Assembly (NCBI GenBank): GCA_964531165.1
Contig: CAZHEA010000001.1
Location: 71,059-135,058, forward strand
Length of the DNA: 64,000 nt
Source: SZUA-229 sp964531165
GTDB taxonomy: Bacteria > Pseudomonadota > Gammaproteobacteria > SZUA-229
Direction: 5' to 3'
Part shown: positions 36,256 to 45,664 of the stretch, one piece after another
Position numbering within the stretch: position 1 is the first letter of the stretch
How the letters are laid out: each line of letters opens with the position of its first letter
Translations under genes and position numbers: made by a program
Notes under the pieces: generated by a model
Seen by the model: only the letters and a program-made list of their open reading frames with translations
Databases searched by the model: none
Told to the model about the DNA's origin: nothing

Positions 36256-37137
36256 CTAAAAGTAATCTTCAGCACTACGCTGTAATGCTTTAGCCTTTTC
36301 AATTGCTAAAGTGTTTATTAAATTTGGTGATACATTTTTATCTGATAAAATTTCAGATATTAATTTGTTATGCAAATTCTCATCAAATATTAATCTGGAA
36401 TAATATTCTGCATATAATGCTTTCGCCATTAAATTTGTATTATTTGATATGCTAATTGCCATTTCGAAATGTTTTTTACCCACTTCAGGTTTTCCACCTA
36501 ACGTCGCCGGTATAATGCTGTTTAATACACCTAAATATACATGAGCATTTCCATTATCTATTTCATTATCATGCTCAATAATCTTTTCCATTAACAATTT
36601 AATTTGTGCTAATTGTGCCATCGCGTTCCAGTCATCAGTATTAACCTGTATCCAGGACACCCATGCAGTAGCTAGCTTATATAGAATTATAGCATCTTCA
36701 GTACTCATTCTATTTAATAGCGTATATAACTCAGAATATTTTATTACGGTTATTCTGCAATAAAATTCTTTATAAATACATATGGCTTTACTAGCCCTGT
36801 CTAACGCTTTCTGATTTAATATTTTCTGTTGATTCCTGATTTTTAGAATTTCATAGTCTGGTATATCTTCTATTATGTCTATTTGCGAGCCGAGTAATGA
36901 TGAATAAGCATTCATTAAATTAACTGAAGCAAGTAAAGTCTCTTCATTATCCGCATCACCTTCTATCAATCCATCTAACAACACGATGTATGCTGGCAGG
37001 GCTTGCATAATCGTTTGTGGATCATTGCTTGTTTTAATTGCTGTATTCAAATTATTTGTAAATGAATCTATATATAATGAGCAACTACTTATAAATATGT
37101 AAAATACTATTACTGGTAAAATCCGCTTTATTTTCAT
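36256..37137 (-). CDS. TatT-like TPR lipoprotein of a TPR-associated TRAP transporter
   Basis: 293 residues. Lipobox ISSC gives an N-terminal lipidated Cys. The all-helical mature part resembles the TatT family of TPAT transporters (Treponema Tp0956): TIMQALPAYIVLLDGLIEGD, EETLLASVNLMNAYSSLLGS, VYLGVLNSIIPATLGGKPEVGKKHFEMAIS and AKALYAEYYSRL. In that family TatT forms a trimer with a pore through each subunit that docks the P protein. It is first of the T-P-Q-M gene set. The assignment is by helical pattern, length and context. Confidence 0.75.
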   Translation of the reverse strand: MKIKRILPVIVFYIFISSCSLYIDSFTNNLNTAIKTSNDPQTIMQALPAYIVLLDGLIEGDADNEETLLASVNLMNAYSSLLGSQIDIIEDIPDYEILKIRNQQKILNQKALDRASKAICIYKEFYCRITVIKYSELYTLLNRMSTEDAIILYKLATAWVSWIQVNTDDWNAMAQLAQIKLLMEKIIEHDNEIDNGNAHVYLGVLNSIIPATLGGKPEVGKKHFEMAISISNNTNLMAKALYAEYYSRLIFDENLHNKLISEILSDKNVSPNLINTLAIEKAKALQRSAEDYF

Positions 37138-37170
37138 TTCAATTTTGTGCCAATTAATTTTTAATTACTT

Positions 37171-39207
37171 TTACACTAGTCCACTATGCTTCAATAACGC
37201 TTCTATATCTGGTTGTCTTCCACGAAACTGAGTAAACAAGCTCATTGCTTTTTCAGAACCACCCGTTTCTAGAATATTGTGCATAAATTCATGGCCTGTA
37301 TCTTTATTAAAAATACCGTATTCTTCAAATTTTGAGAATGCATCTGCTGATAAAACTTCCGCCCATTTATAACTATAGTATCCTGCTGCATATCCACCTG
37401 AGAATATATGTGTGAAACTATGCTGAAACTGATTACTTTGTGGAGGCTTTATTACAGCTACCTGTTCTCGTACTTCATTTAGTATTTTTTGTACACTTTC
37501 AAAGCCATTCTGATCATACTCAATATGTAATCTAAAATCGAATAAAGCAAATTCAAGTTGTCTCAGCATAATCATCGCAGACTGAAAGTTTTTAGCTTTT
37601 ATGAGCTTTTTATATAGATCTTGCGGTAATGACTCTCCGGTCTCTATATGTTCAGTTATTAAAGCTAAACCTTCTTTTTGCCAACACCAGTTTTCCATAA
37701 ACTGACTTGGTAACTCTACCGCATCCCACTCAACTCCACTAATACCAGAAACAAATAATGAATCAACTTTGGTTAACATGTGTTGTAAGCCATGACCGAA
37801 CTCATGAAATAAAGTTGTTACCTCATCATGACTCAATAATGCCGGTTTATCTCCAACAGGAGCTGATAAATTACAGGTTAAATATGCCACAGGTGTTTGA
37901 ATGGTTTTTTTGCATTTCATTCTACAAATGCATTCATCCATCCATGCACCACCACGTTTATTGTTTCTACTATAAAGATCTAAATAAAACTGACCACGCA
38001 GATTACCTGTTTCATCAGTTATCTCATAAAATTTAACATCTTTATGCCAGACATTTACATCATTTATCTCTTTTATTACTATGCCGTACAATCGATTTAC
38101 TATTTCAAATAAACCTTTGATTACTTTTTCAGCCGGGAAGTAGGGCTTTAACTCCTGCTGACTGATTCCATACTCCTTCTGTTTCAATTTCTCGGACATG
38201 AACATCACATCCCATGCTTCCAGTTGATTGATTTTATATTCTTGTTTAGCAAATTTCTTTAAAATACTGTACTCTTTCTCTGCCTGTGGTTTTGATTTTT
38301 TAACCAGATCATTTAGAAAATTTAAAACATCAGATGTATTTTCAGCCATTTTATCGGCTATAGAAACCTCCGCATAATTATTATAATTTAATATATCCGC
38401 TATTTGTTTTCGTGCTGTCAGTATTTCCAGCATAACTTCACTATTATCAAATTCAGCTGCATTTGGTCCTTTAGCTGATGCTCGGGTTGTATATGCCGTA
38501 TATATTTCTTCACGAAATTTTCTTATTTTTGAATACGTCATGACTCCAATATAAGATGGTGCATCCAGTGTGAACAACCAGCCTTTTAGTTTATCATCCT
38601 CTGCAAACTGTTTTGCCATATCTATTACAAAATCAGGTAACCCTGAAAGCTGACTGCTATCTTCAATGTGGATACGAAAAGCCTGTGTTGCATCCATTAC
38701 ATTCTGTTCAAACTTCGAATGTAAATTCGATAATTTGCTCTTCATTTGTTTAAATTGTTCTTTCTTTTCATTTGAAAGCGCCACTCCACTCAAGTTAAAT
38801 TTCTGAATGGCATTTTCGATGACTTTTTTATTCGCCTTATCCAGTCCATTAAACTCTTTTGCTGACTGAATACCAGTATATGCTTCAAATAGGGCCTGAT
38901 TTTGAGACATATCTGTTGAATACGCACTAAGCTTAGTTAAACAATTGTCATGAATTTGTCTTAATTCTTCACTATTCATAACTGAATTTAAATGACTGAC
39001 TGGAGACCAGGCTCTAGATAGCAAATTATCCATCGCTTCTAATTCTGCTATAAATACTGGCCAATCATGGATTTTTTCTGATATTAACAATCCATTTAGT
39101 TTTTTCGTGTTTTCTTTAATAATTGCAGTAATAGTGCTTTCTATTTCATTATTTTTTATCTTTGTAAATTCTGGTAACTGTTGCTGATTCGTAAGTACAT
39201 TATTCAT
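37171..39207 (-). CDS. prlC: Oligopeptidase A (M3 metallopeptidase)
   Basis: 678 residues, the usual PrlC length. The zinc site is in TTLFHEFGHGLQHML (HEFGH) with the second Glu further on (SGVEWDAVELPSQFMENW), the standard M3 order. YAAGYYSYKWAEVLSADAF near the C-terminus is typical of this family. It degrades oligopeptides and signal peptides in the cytoplasm. Transcribed toward the TRAP genes, 34 bases before the TatT-like gene; co-transcription is possible but the families are unrelated. Confidence 0.93.
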   Translation of the reverse strand: MNNVLTNQQQLPEFTKIKNNEIESTITAIIKENTKKLNGLLISEKIHDWPVFIAELEAMDNLLSRAWSPVSHLNSVMNSEELRQIHDNCLTKLSAYSTDMSQNQALFEAYTGIQSAKEFNGLDKANKKVIENAIQKFNLSGVALSNEKKEQFKQMKSKLSNLHSKFEQNVMDATQAFRIHIEDSSQLSGLPDFVIDMAKQFAEDDKLKGWLFTLDAPSYIGVMTYSKIRKFREEIYTAYTTRASAKGPNAAEFDNSEVMLEILTARKQIADILNYNNYAEVSIADKMAENTSDVLNFLNDLVKKSKPQAEKEYSILKKFAKQEYKINQLEAWDVMFMSEKLKQKEYGISQQELKPYFPAEKVIKGLFEIVNRLYGIVIKEINDVNVWHKDVKFYEITDETGNLRGQFYLDLYSRNNKRGGAWMDECICRMKCKKTIQTPVAYLTCNLSAPVGDKPALLSHDEVTTLFHEFGHGLQHMLTKVDSLFVSGISGVEWDAVELPSQFMENWCWQKEGLALITEHIETGESLPQDLYKKLIKAKNFQSAMIMLRQLEFALFDFRLHIEYDQNGFESVQKILNEVREQVAVIKPPQSNQFQHSFTHIFSGGYAAGYYSYKWAEVLSADAFSKFEEYGIFNKDTGHEFMHNILETGGSEKAMSLFTQFRGRQPDIEALLKHSGLV

Positions 39208-39279
39208 ATGTTTTTTTATCTTTAATCAAACGATTTATTAGTGATAGATAATTATATATTAAGCAAGGTTTACGATAAA

Positions 39280-39867
39280 TTAGATCTTCTCAAGATTGGC
39301 TAAAAGATTATTAACTATTTGAGCTAATCCATCCTTATCCGGATTCATTCGATTATATACCTGTAGTCCAAAAATCCCACTCATTAACATTTTCGCTATT
39401 GCTTCTGGTCTTCCACCCGATATTAAGGTTCCCTGTGTTTGAGCCAGTTTTAGTACATCACTGAACTCACGTTCTATTTTAGTAAACATGGTACTCACTC
39501 GATGGTTTATTTCACTATCATCCGGTGCTATTTCTAGCAGGGTATTAACCAGTAAGCAGCTCTTCAGGTCTTTATCTTCATTTTTCTGGCTTAGTATAAA
39601 ATCAAAAAACAGTCGTATTCTTTTAAGTGGTGCTTCTTCAGACTGCAGAATACAACGCATAGCTGTGTACAAATGCTCAAAATAATAATCAAGCGACATA
39701 AGAAATAAATTTCGCTTATTTTTAAAAGCGCCATATAGGCTGCCAGGCTGCAGGTGAGTTGCACTACTTAGATCTTTTACCGATGTATTCGCATAGCCCT
39801 GTCTCCAGAATAATTGCATTGCACTGTCTAGTACATCTTCTTGATTAAATGTTATTGGTCGTGCCAT
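39280..39867 (-). CDS. TetR-family transcriptional repressor
   Basis: 195 residues. N-terminal TetR helix-turn-helix: LDSAMQLFWRQGYANTSVKD, followed by HLQPGSLYGAFKNKRNLFL (recognition helix). The C-terminal ligand domain is helical and without known ligand contacts. It is divergent from the AhpD-like gene, and the 100-base gap holds two TTGA-TCAA palindromes, the probable operators of this protein. It likely represses both genes until a small ligand binds. Confidence 0.9.
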   Translation of the reverse strand: MARPITFNQEDVLDSAMQLFWRQGYANTSVKDLSSATHLQPGSLYGAFKNKRNLFLMSLDYYFEHLYTAMRCILQSEEAPLKRIRLFFDFILSQKNEDKDLKSCLLVNTLLEIAPDDSEINHRVSTMFTKIEREFSDVLKLAQTQGTLISGGRPEAIAKMLMSGIFGLQVYNRMNPDKDGLAQIVNNLLANLEKI

Positions 39868-39906
39868 AGCGATTCCAGATATATTTATTAACTATTCTAC
39901 CAATAG

Positions 39907-39953
39907 TTGAATAATTGCTCAATAATGTTTATTATATTTGAACAATCATTCAA
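39907..39953. promoter_or_regulatory. Two tandem TetR-type operators with overlapping promoter
   Basis: TTGAATAATTGCTCAA (39907-39922) and TTGAACAATCATTCAA (39938-39953), each an imperfect palindrome followed by the same TAATG. Starts are 31 bases apart, about three helix turns. A promoter TTGAAT (39907-39912), 17 bases, TATTAT (39930-39935) for the + strand gene overlaps the first copy, and the second copy lies just downstream of the -10. Confidence 0.65.
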
Positions 39954-39967
39954 TAATGGAGTAAAAT

Positions 39968-40525
39968 ATGACCTCATTTCCTGTATTAAACCTTGATAGC
40001 GCGCCCTCTAAATCTAAAGATCTTCTACAGCAAACACAAGATAATTTTGGATTCATACCTAATTTAATAGGTGTAATGGCTACATCGCCTGCGCTAACTG
40101 AAGCCTATCTCAGTGTTGCAAATATTTTTTCAAAATCGAACTTAAGTGCAACAGAACAACAAATTGTTTTACTGACTGTGAGCTTTTTTCACGAATGCGG
40201 ATATTGTATGGCAGCCCATACCGCTATTGCCGGAATGAATAATGTTGATTCTACCGTAGTGAGTGCTATCCGTGACAACCTGATATTAGATGACACAAAA
40301 CTTGAGGCTTTACGTCAATATACTCGAAGTCTTATTGAGAAGAGAGGCTGGGTAGATGATATAGACACGCAGACTTTTTTAGACGCAGGATATGAGACAA
40401 AACATATACTGGATATTCTAGTGGGTATTGCGCAGAAAACCCTCAGTAACTTTACCAATCATATTGCTAAAACACCATTGGATGATGCATTTGCTGAAGT
40501 CGCCTGGAAAGCCCCAGGTAAATAA
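39968..40525 (+). CDS. AhpD/carboxymuconolactone decarboxylase-family protein
   Basis: 185 residues. The AhpD-like motif with paired cysteines and a following His is seen in FFHECGYCMAAHTAIAGM. The N-terminal part (SAPSKSKDLLQQTQDNFGFI; NLIGVMATSPALTEAYL) matches the peroxidase-related branch of this family. A disulfide reductase or peroxide-detoxifying role is plausible. Single gene under control of the divergent TetR regulator, with GGAG 7 bases before the ATG. Confidence 0.85.
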   Translation: MTSFPVLNLDSAPSKSKDLLQQTQDNFGFIPNLIGVMATSPALTEAYLSVANIFSKSNLSATEQQIVLLTVSFFHECGYCMAAHTAIAGMNNVDSTVVSAIRDNLILDDTKLEALRQYTRSLIEKRGWVDDIDTQTFLDAGYETKHILDILVGIAQKTLSNFTNHIAKTPLDDAFAEVAWKAPGK

Positions 40526-40538
40526 GTTAATAGTTAGC

Positions 40539-40605
40539 GCAGAAAAACGTCAATTCAAGATTAAATTAAACTTCAATAACGTACTATTTAATCGCGTTTT
40601 TCTGC
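40539..40605. terminator. Large convergent terminator between ahpD-like gene and gyrB
   Basis: GCAGAAAAACG (40539-40549) pairs with CGTTTTTCTGC (40595-40605), and inside it GATTAAAT pairs with ATTTAATC. The T-run within the right arm serves the + gene and the T-run of the complement of the left arm serves gyrB. Confidence 0.7.
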
Positions 40606-40621
40606 ACTTTAAACAAATATT

Positions 40622-43045
40622 TTAGGTATCAATATTCATCGCTGAAAGGGCATTAGACTCAATAAATTCACGACGGGGTTCTACCTGATCACCCATTAGC
40701 GTAGTGAATACTTCATCTGCTGATACTGCATCTTCTATGCGCACCTGCAGCATTCTACGGGTTTCAGGATTCATCGTTGTTTCCCATAGCTGCTCTGGAT
40801 TCATTTCACCCAGTCCTTTATAGCGCTGAATATTCAAACCACGCCGGGCTTCCTCAAATAACCAGTTTTTAACATCATCGATATTCGAAACTAACTGAGT
40901 CTTTTCACCCCGCTGAATATAAGAGCCTTCTGAAAACAAACCTTCCAGTTTCAGATATAGCTCATTCATTAAGGCATATTCCGGACTGTCAAAAAAATCT
41001 GCCGTAAATGCCGTGACATGGTCAAGCCCGTGAACCACTTTAGTTATTTCTATCTGTGGTAGATCTTCACCTTCAAGATGATTCGTAGCAACTGAATATT
41101 CAACCCCTGAAGGCTTTACTTTATTCAATAAAATCAACATCTTATCTAAATATTCAGTTATTTTATCTGAATCATTTAGATCATTTTTTTGTATTGCAGG
41201 TAAATTTACCAGTTCTTTTAAAATTGATTCTTCATAACGTCGTGATAAACGGGTAATGACAGCCTGTACCGACATATATGATTTAATCAATTCTTCAAGT
41301 GCAGTATCTGAAATAGCTGGTGTATCGTTTTGTACATGTAAGTGAGCATTAGAAAGCGCCAGTGTTAATAAATAGCTATTTAACTCCTGATCATCTTTAA
41401 CATATCGTTCCTGCTTACCTTTTTTCACTTTATACAGGGGAGGCTGTGCAATATAAATATAACCCCGTTCAATTAATTCCGGAACCTGACGATAAAAGAA
41501 GGTTAGCAACAGGGTACGAATGTGTGATCCATCAACATCCGCATCGGTCATGATAATAACTCGATGATAACGCATTTTATCAGGGTTATATTCATCTTTA
41601 CCAATACCGCAACCTAGCGCAGTAATCAGTGTACCCACTTCTGCAGACTGTAGCATTTTATCGAAGCGAGCTTTTTCAACATTCAGAATTTTTCCTTTCA
41701 GCGGTAAAATAGCCTGAGTCTTCCGATCACGACCCTGTTTAGCCGAACCACCCGCCGAGTCCCCTTCCACTAGATATAATTCTGATAAGGCGGGATCCTT
41801 TTCCTGGCAATCTGCTAATTTTCCCGGCAAACCTGCAATATCAAGTGCGCCCTTACGACGAGTCATTTCACGCGCTTTACGGGCCGCTTCACGAGCACGG
41901 GCTGCCTCTACAATTTTCTGCGTTATTGCACGGGCATCACCCGGTCTTTCAATTAGAAATTCCTGAAATTTTTCATTCATTGCCGCTTCCACAGCAGACT
42001 TCACCTCGGAGGAAACCAGCTTATCTTTAGTTTGGGATGAAAATTTAGGATCAGGCACTTTTACAGACAGTACCGCGGTTAAACCTTCTCGAGCATCATC
42101 ACCAGTGGTATTGACCTTATTCTTTTTGGCAACACCCTCTTTTTCCATATATTGATTCAAACTACGGGTCAGAGAAGCCCTGAAACCCGCCATATGTGTA
42201 CCACCATCACGCTGAGGAATATTATTAGTAAAACAATATATATTTTCCTGATATGAATCATTCCATTGCATTGCGACTTCTACACCCAGGCCTTCATCAT
42301 TTTCCCAGTTAAAATGTAAAACCTGTTGGTGTAATGGGGTTTTATTCCTATTAAGATGTTCTACAAAGGAACTTATACCCCCTTGATATTCAAAAACATC
42401 CTGTTTTTCATCAACACGCTTATCAGTAAGTACAATACGCACACCCGAGTTAAGAAAAGAAAGTTCTCGCAAACGCTTAGCTAAGATATCGTAATGATAT
42501 TCGATATTTGTAAAAGTCTTATCTGATGCCCAGAAACGCAACTCAGTACCACTGGTTTTGGTTTCACCAACCACTTTGATGGCATGAACCGGATCGCCGT
42601 GTGAATATTCCTGCTGATGTATTTCACCATTACGGTGAATCGTTAGCATTAATTTCTCGGAGAGCGCGTTTACTACCGAAACACCTACACCGTGCAAGCC
42701 ACCGGAAACTTTATAAGAATTATCATCAAATTTACCGCCGGCATGCAATACAGTCATTATAACTTCCGCTGCTGATATACCTTCACCTTCATGTATATCA
42801 ACCGGGATTCCACGACCATTATCGCTAACTGAAACAGAACCATCGCTGTGTATTTTCACATTGATTTCACTGCAATGTCCCGCAAGTGCTTCATCGATTG
42901 AGTTATCAACCACTTCAAACACCATATGATGCAAACCTGTGCCATCATCGGTATCGCCAATATACATACCGGGGCGTTTTCTAACAGCCTCCAGGCCTTT
43001 TAAAACCTTAATACTCGATGAATCGTAAGCAGCAGCTTCGGTCAT
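40622..43045 (-). CDS. gyrB: DNA gyrase subunit B
   Basis: 807 residues, type IIA topoisomerase ATPase subunit. GHKL ATPase motifs: EVVDNSIDEALAGHC, DNGRGIPVDIHEGEG, GLHGVGVSVVNALS. The transducer and TOPRIM domain follow (LYLVEGDSAGGSAKQGRDRK; MTDADVDGSHIRTLLLTFFYR), then RYKGLGEMNPEQLWETTMNP at the C-terminus. Conserved Asp-Ala-Asp and the QRYKGLGE segment are intact. It is last in the dnaA-dnaN-recF-gyrB block, with a 180-base gap after recF that may hold a promoter of its own. Confidence 0.97.
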   Translation of the reverse strand: MTEAAAYDSSSIKVLKGLEAVRKRPGMYIGDTDDGTGLHHMVFEVVDNSIDEALAGHCSEINVKIHSDGSVSVSDNGRGIPVDIHEGEGISAAEVIMTVLHAGGKFDDNSYKVSGGLHGVGVSVVNALSEKLMLTIHRNGEIHQQEYSHGDPVHAIKVVGETKTSGTELRFWASDKTFTNIEYHYDILAKRLRELSFLNSGVRIVLTDKRVDEKQDVFEYQGGISSFVEHLNRNKTPLHQQVLHFNWENDEGLGVEVAMQWNDSYQENIYCFTNNIPQRDGGTHMAGFRASLTRSLNQYMEKEGVAKKNKVNTTGDDAREGLTAVLSVKVPDPKFSSQTKDKLVSSEVKSAVEAAMNEKFQEFLIERPGDARAITQKIVEAARAREAARKAREMTRRKGALDIAGLPGKLADCQEKDPALSELYLVEGDSAGGSAKQGRDRKTQAILPLKGKILNVEKARFDKMLQSAEVGTLITALGCGIGKDEYNPDKMRYHRVIIMTDADVDGSHIRTLLLTFFYRQVPELIERGYIYIAQPPLYKVKKGKQERYVKDDQELNSYLLTLALSNAHLHVQNDTPAISDTALEELIKSYMSVQAVITRLSRRYEESILKELVNLPAIQKNDLNDSDKITEYLDKMLILLNKVKPSGVEYSVATNHLEGEDLPQIEITKVVHGLDHVTAFTADFFDSPEYALMNELYLKLEGLFSEGSYIQRGEKTQLVSNIDDVKNWLFEEARRGLNIQRYKGLGEMNPEQLWETTMNPETRRMLQVRIEDAVSADEVFTTLMGDQVEPRREFIESNALSAMNIDT

Positions 43046-43224
43046 ATAAATCCCCTATAAACAGGATTTCGATTATAACTGAATTACGTACTTTAAGGGG
43101 GTTTTATAAGGGTTTTTTAACTTTATTTAGACAATCTAACAATCTTATAATGGTGTGATTTAACTGGATTTTTTAGATATCCTGTGATGTTTTCATGGCT
43201 CGGATTTCACTTATGATAACTAAT

Positions 43225-44292
43225 CTATATTTCACGAACCTGACCCTGTTCCACGTGGAACACTTTATAGCTCTTCCAGTTATCACATGCAATTTGATTA
43301 GCCTCAATTGCAGTGATAAATATCTGTATATCGAGATTTGAGAGAATACTCAATATTTTATTTTGATTATCCAGATCAAGCTCTGCGGGTAAATCATCAA
43401 ACAATAGAATACATCGTCTTTTGGATTTCTTAGAGAAAAGTATAAGTTGCGCAATTTTAAGCAAGCAAACCAATTTTTTCTGTTGTCCTCGAGATATAGA
43501 CGATTGTGCAGATAAACCATCCACTGTTATTTTAATATCTGCACGATGTGGCCCGGACTGAGTAAAACCTTTTTCTCGATCTTTAATTAAACTTTGACTA
43601 AGGTAAGCAGAGAAATCAATATCCGCAGGCCAGCCTTGTTTATAACTAAGTGATATCTGGTGATCAGGGAATAACACTGAAGATAACTCTGAAACAATGT
43701 CATTTATTAAGTTTAAGTATTTAAGCCTATAACTTTGTATGTTTAACGCATTGAGTATCAGCTCTTTATCCCAAAGCGAACATAATTTATCAGATTGGTG
43801 TAATCGTAATGCTGCATTACGCTGGCTTAGGGCTTTTTTATATTTTTTCCATGATTCTATAAATTGGTGTTCCACGTGGAACACACCCCAGTCCATATAT
43901 TGTCTCCTGTTTTCAGGGCCTGCAGAAATGAGTTGATGGCTATCAGGATGTAAAACTAAAACAGGGAGGAGGCTAGAAAGTTCTGAAATACGGTAGATTG
44001 ACTGGTTATTAACTCTTATAACCTGTTCTTTAAGATCACGTTGTAGTCCAATTCGAGTTGATTCATCATCTAAGTCACAAACCAGGCGAAAAAGATTCTG
44101 TTCATAAGTGATTAAATGTCTAGTTTTAGCGCTACGAAAGGAACGACCATAACTAAGATAAAATATAGATTCAAGCAAACTGGTTTTACCAGCAGCATTA
44201 TCACCTGTAATTAAATTCAAGCAGGCATTCGGTTCTATATGAACCGAACTTAAATTGCGGAAATCAGTAACTTTAAGGCTCTTTAAGCCCAT
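43225..44292 (-). CDS. recF: Recombination mediator RecF
   Basis: 355 residues, ABC/SMC-like ATPase loading RecA at gaps. Walker A GDNAAGKTS near the N-terminus, signature ISRGQQKKLV, Walker B LLFDDLPAELD. The C-terminus ends FHVEQGQVREI. The FHVE sequence at residue about 138 and again near the end is encoded by parS palindromes. It starts 25 bases after the dnaN stop, in the classic dnaA-dnaN-recF order. Confidence 0.94.
   Translation of the reverse strand: MGLKSLKVTDFRNLSSVHIEPNACLNLITGDNAAGKTSLLESIFYLSYGRSFRSAKTRHLITYEQNLFRLVCDLDDESTRIGLQRDLKEQVIRVNNQSIYRISELSSLLPVLVLHPDSHQLISAGPENRRQYMDWGVFHVEHQFIESWKKYKKALSQRNAALRLHQSDKLCSLWDKELILNALNIQSYRLKYLNLINDIVSELSSVLFPDHQISLSYKQGWPADIDFSAYLSQSLIKDREKGFTQSGPHRADIKITVDGLSAQSSISRGQQKKLVCLLKIAQLILFSKKSKRRCILLFDDLPAELDLDNQNKILSILSNLDIQIFITAIEANQIACDNWKSYKVFHVEQGQVREI
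43247..43262. promoter_or_regulatory. parS centromere site 1 (within recF 3' end)
   Basis: Perfect 16-base palindrome TGTTCCACGTGGAACA, matching the ParB-binding parS consensus of bacterial chromosomes. It lies near the recF C-terminus and encodes FHVEQ. Confidence 0.9.
43868..43883. promoter_or_regulatory. parS centromere site 2 (within recF)
   Basis: A second identical 16-base palindrome TGTTCCACGTGGAACA, 621 bases from the first, at the conserved WGVFHVEH segment of RecF. With parA-parB 18 kb away it is the expected ParB loading region near oriC. Confidence 0.9.
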
Positions 44293-44317
44293 AGTAAAAC
44301 CAGTTTAAATCTTATGA

Positions 44318-45418
44318 CTACAAACGCATCGGCATAATAACGTATTTTGCTTCACCTTCATCGGGAAACATTAGCAAACAACTACTATTTGCATCCTTAA
44401 TAAAACCTTGTACTGTTTCTTCAGAAGAAGTATTTAATACATCAATCATGTAATTTACGTTAATACCCATTTCAATCGGATTACCTTCATAACTAATTTC
44501 TAACTCAACATCCGCTTCTTCCTGGTCGGGATTTTGTGCCTGGAGTTTTAATAAGTTCGTTTCAATGATCATCCGAATACCACGGTATTTCTCATTTGAT
44601 AAGATAGAAGCACGTACCAATGCCTGCTTTAACGCTTCTCGATTAAGTACCATATTATTGCCGGAAGACTCAGGCATCACCCGTTTGTAATCGGGAAAAC
44701 GACCATCAATTAATTTTGAAGTAAATCGTTGGTTCGCTAAACTACATTGAATATGGTTATTACCAAGTATAATTTTAATTTCATCATCTGAATCAGAAAG
44801 TAGACGTTGTAACTCACTTACACCTTTTCTCGGAATAATAACCTGTTTATTATCTGTTAAATCCGCATCAATATTTTTTTCACAAAAAGATAATCTATGC
44901 CCATCTGTAGCAACCGTTCTAATAATGCCAGAAGCGACTTCTAACATTAAACCATTCAAATAATAACGAACATCCTGTTGAGCCATTGCAAAAGATGTTT
45001 TATCAATAAGTGTTTTCAAAAGTGATTGAGGAACACTAAATTCATAAACACTGCTAATATCTTCTAAAGAAGGGAAGTCAGAAGCAGGTAGTGTAGTTAA
45101 ACTAAAGCGACTCCGACCGGATTTTATTAATGCTTTATCTCCATTAACCTCAATATTAATTTCAGCATCTGCTGGTAAGGCCTTACAAATATCGAGCAGT
45201 TTTTTAGCCGGTAAGGTAATTTCACCTGCCTCATCCATCATATGATTTACGGTAGAAACCAGTTCAATTTCCAGATCTGTAGTTGTTAAAGTGAAATGAT
45301 TATCATTAGACTTAATTAATACATTAGCCAGAGCAGGTAATGTCTGACGTTTTTCAACCGCGCCTATAACCTGTTGAAGTGGTATTAATAAATCATCTCT
45401 CTGGATTTTTATCTTCAT
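44318..45418 (-). CDS. dnaN: DNA polymerase III beta subunit (sliding clamp)
   Basis: 366 residues, the standard clamp length, in three similar domains. Recognisable parts: MKIKIQRDDLLIPLQQVIGAVEKRQTLPA at the N-terminus, RYYLNGLMLEVASGIIRTVATDGHRLSF in the middle, and the C-terminal SSCLLMFPDEGEAKYVIMPMRL, including the MPMRL end. It tethers polymerase III to DNA and is a hub for repair enzymes and Hda. It is separated from dnaA by 246 bases holding four DnaA boxes. Confidence 0.97.
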   Translation of the reverse strand: MKIKIQRDDLLIPLQQVIGAVEKRQTLPALANVLIKSNDNHFTLTTTDLEIELVSTVNHMMDEAGEITLPAKKLLDICKALPADAEINIEVNGDKALIKSGRSRFSLTTLPASDFPSLEDISSVYEFSVPQSLLKTLIDKTSFAMAQQDVRYYLNGLMLEVASGIIRTVATDGHRLSFCEKNIDADLTDNKQVIIPRKGVSELQRLLSDSDDEIKIILGNNHIQCSLANQRFTSKLIDGRFPDYKRVMPESSGNNMVLNREALKQALVRASILSNEKYRGIRMIIETNLLKLQAQNPDQEEADVELEISYEGNPIEMGINVNYMIDVLNTSSEETVQGFIKDANSSCLLMFPDEGEAKYVIMPMRL

Positions 45419-45664
45419 GGGTGTTCCTAATTATTATATATATATTAATACTTAGTTATTATAGTTAAGCCCGTTACTATCTGTGGATAACTTAATTATT
45501 ATAAATAAATTCAATAACTTACCTAGTTAAATTCAAATGAACAAGCTTGGGGAAAATACCCCTTAAAATGTAGACAGAATGTGGATAACTTTAATCTGCC
45601 TATTTATCCACACTACTATACAATATTTATCCACAGCTTATTTTCATGCTAATGCACAGCAAGT
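45419..45664. other. dnaA-dnaN intergenic region with four DnaA boxes (copy A of the origin-like module)
   Basis: Four exact 9-base DnaA boxes: TGTGGATAA at 45482-45490 and 45580-45588, TTATCCACA at 45604-45612 and 45627-45635. The upstream part is AT-rich (ATATATAT around 45437), followed by TATAGTTAAGCC at 45460. The same landmarks recur at matching offsets beyond dnaA (47222-47396). It also carries the dnaN promoter, so DnaA control of dnaN is likely. An extra origin function is possible. Confidence 0.75.
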
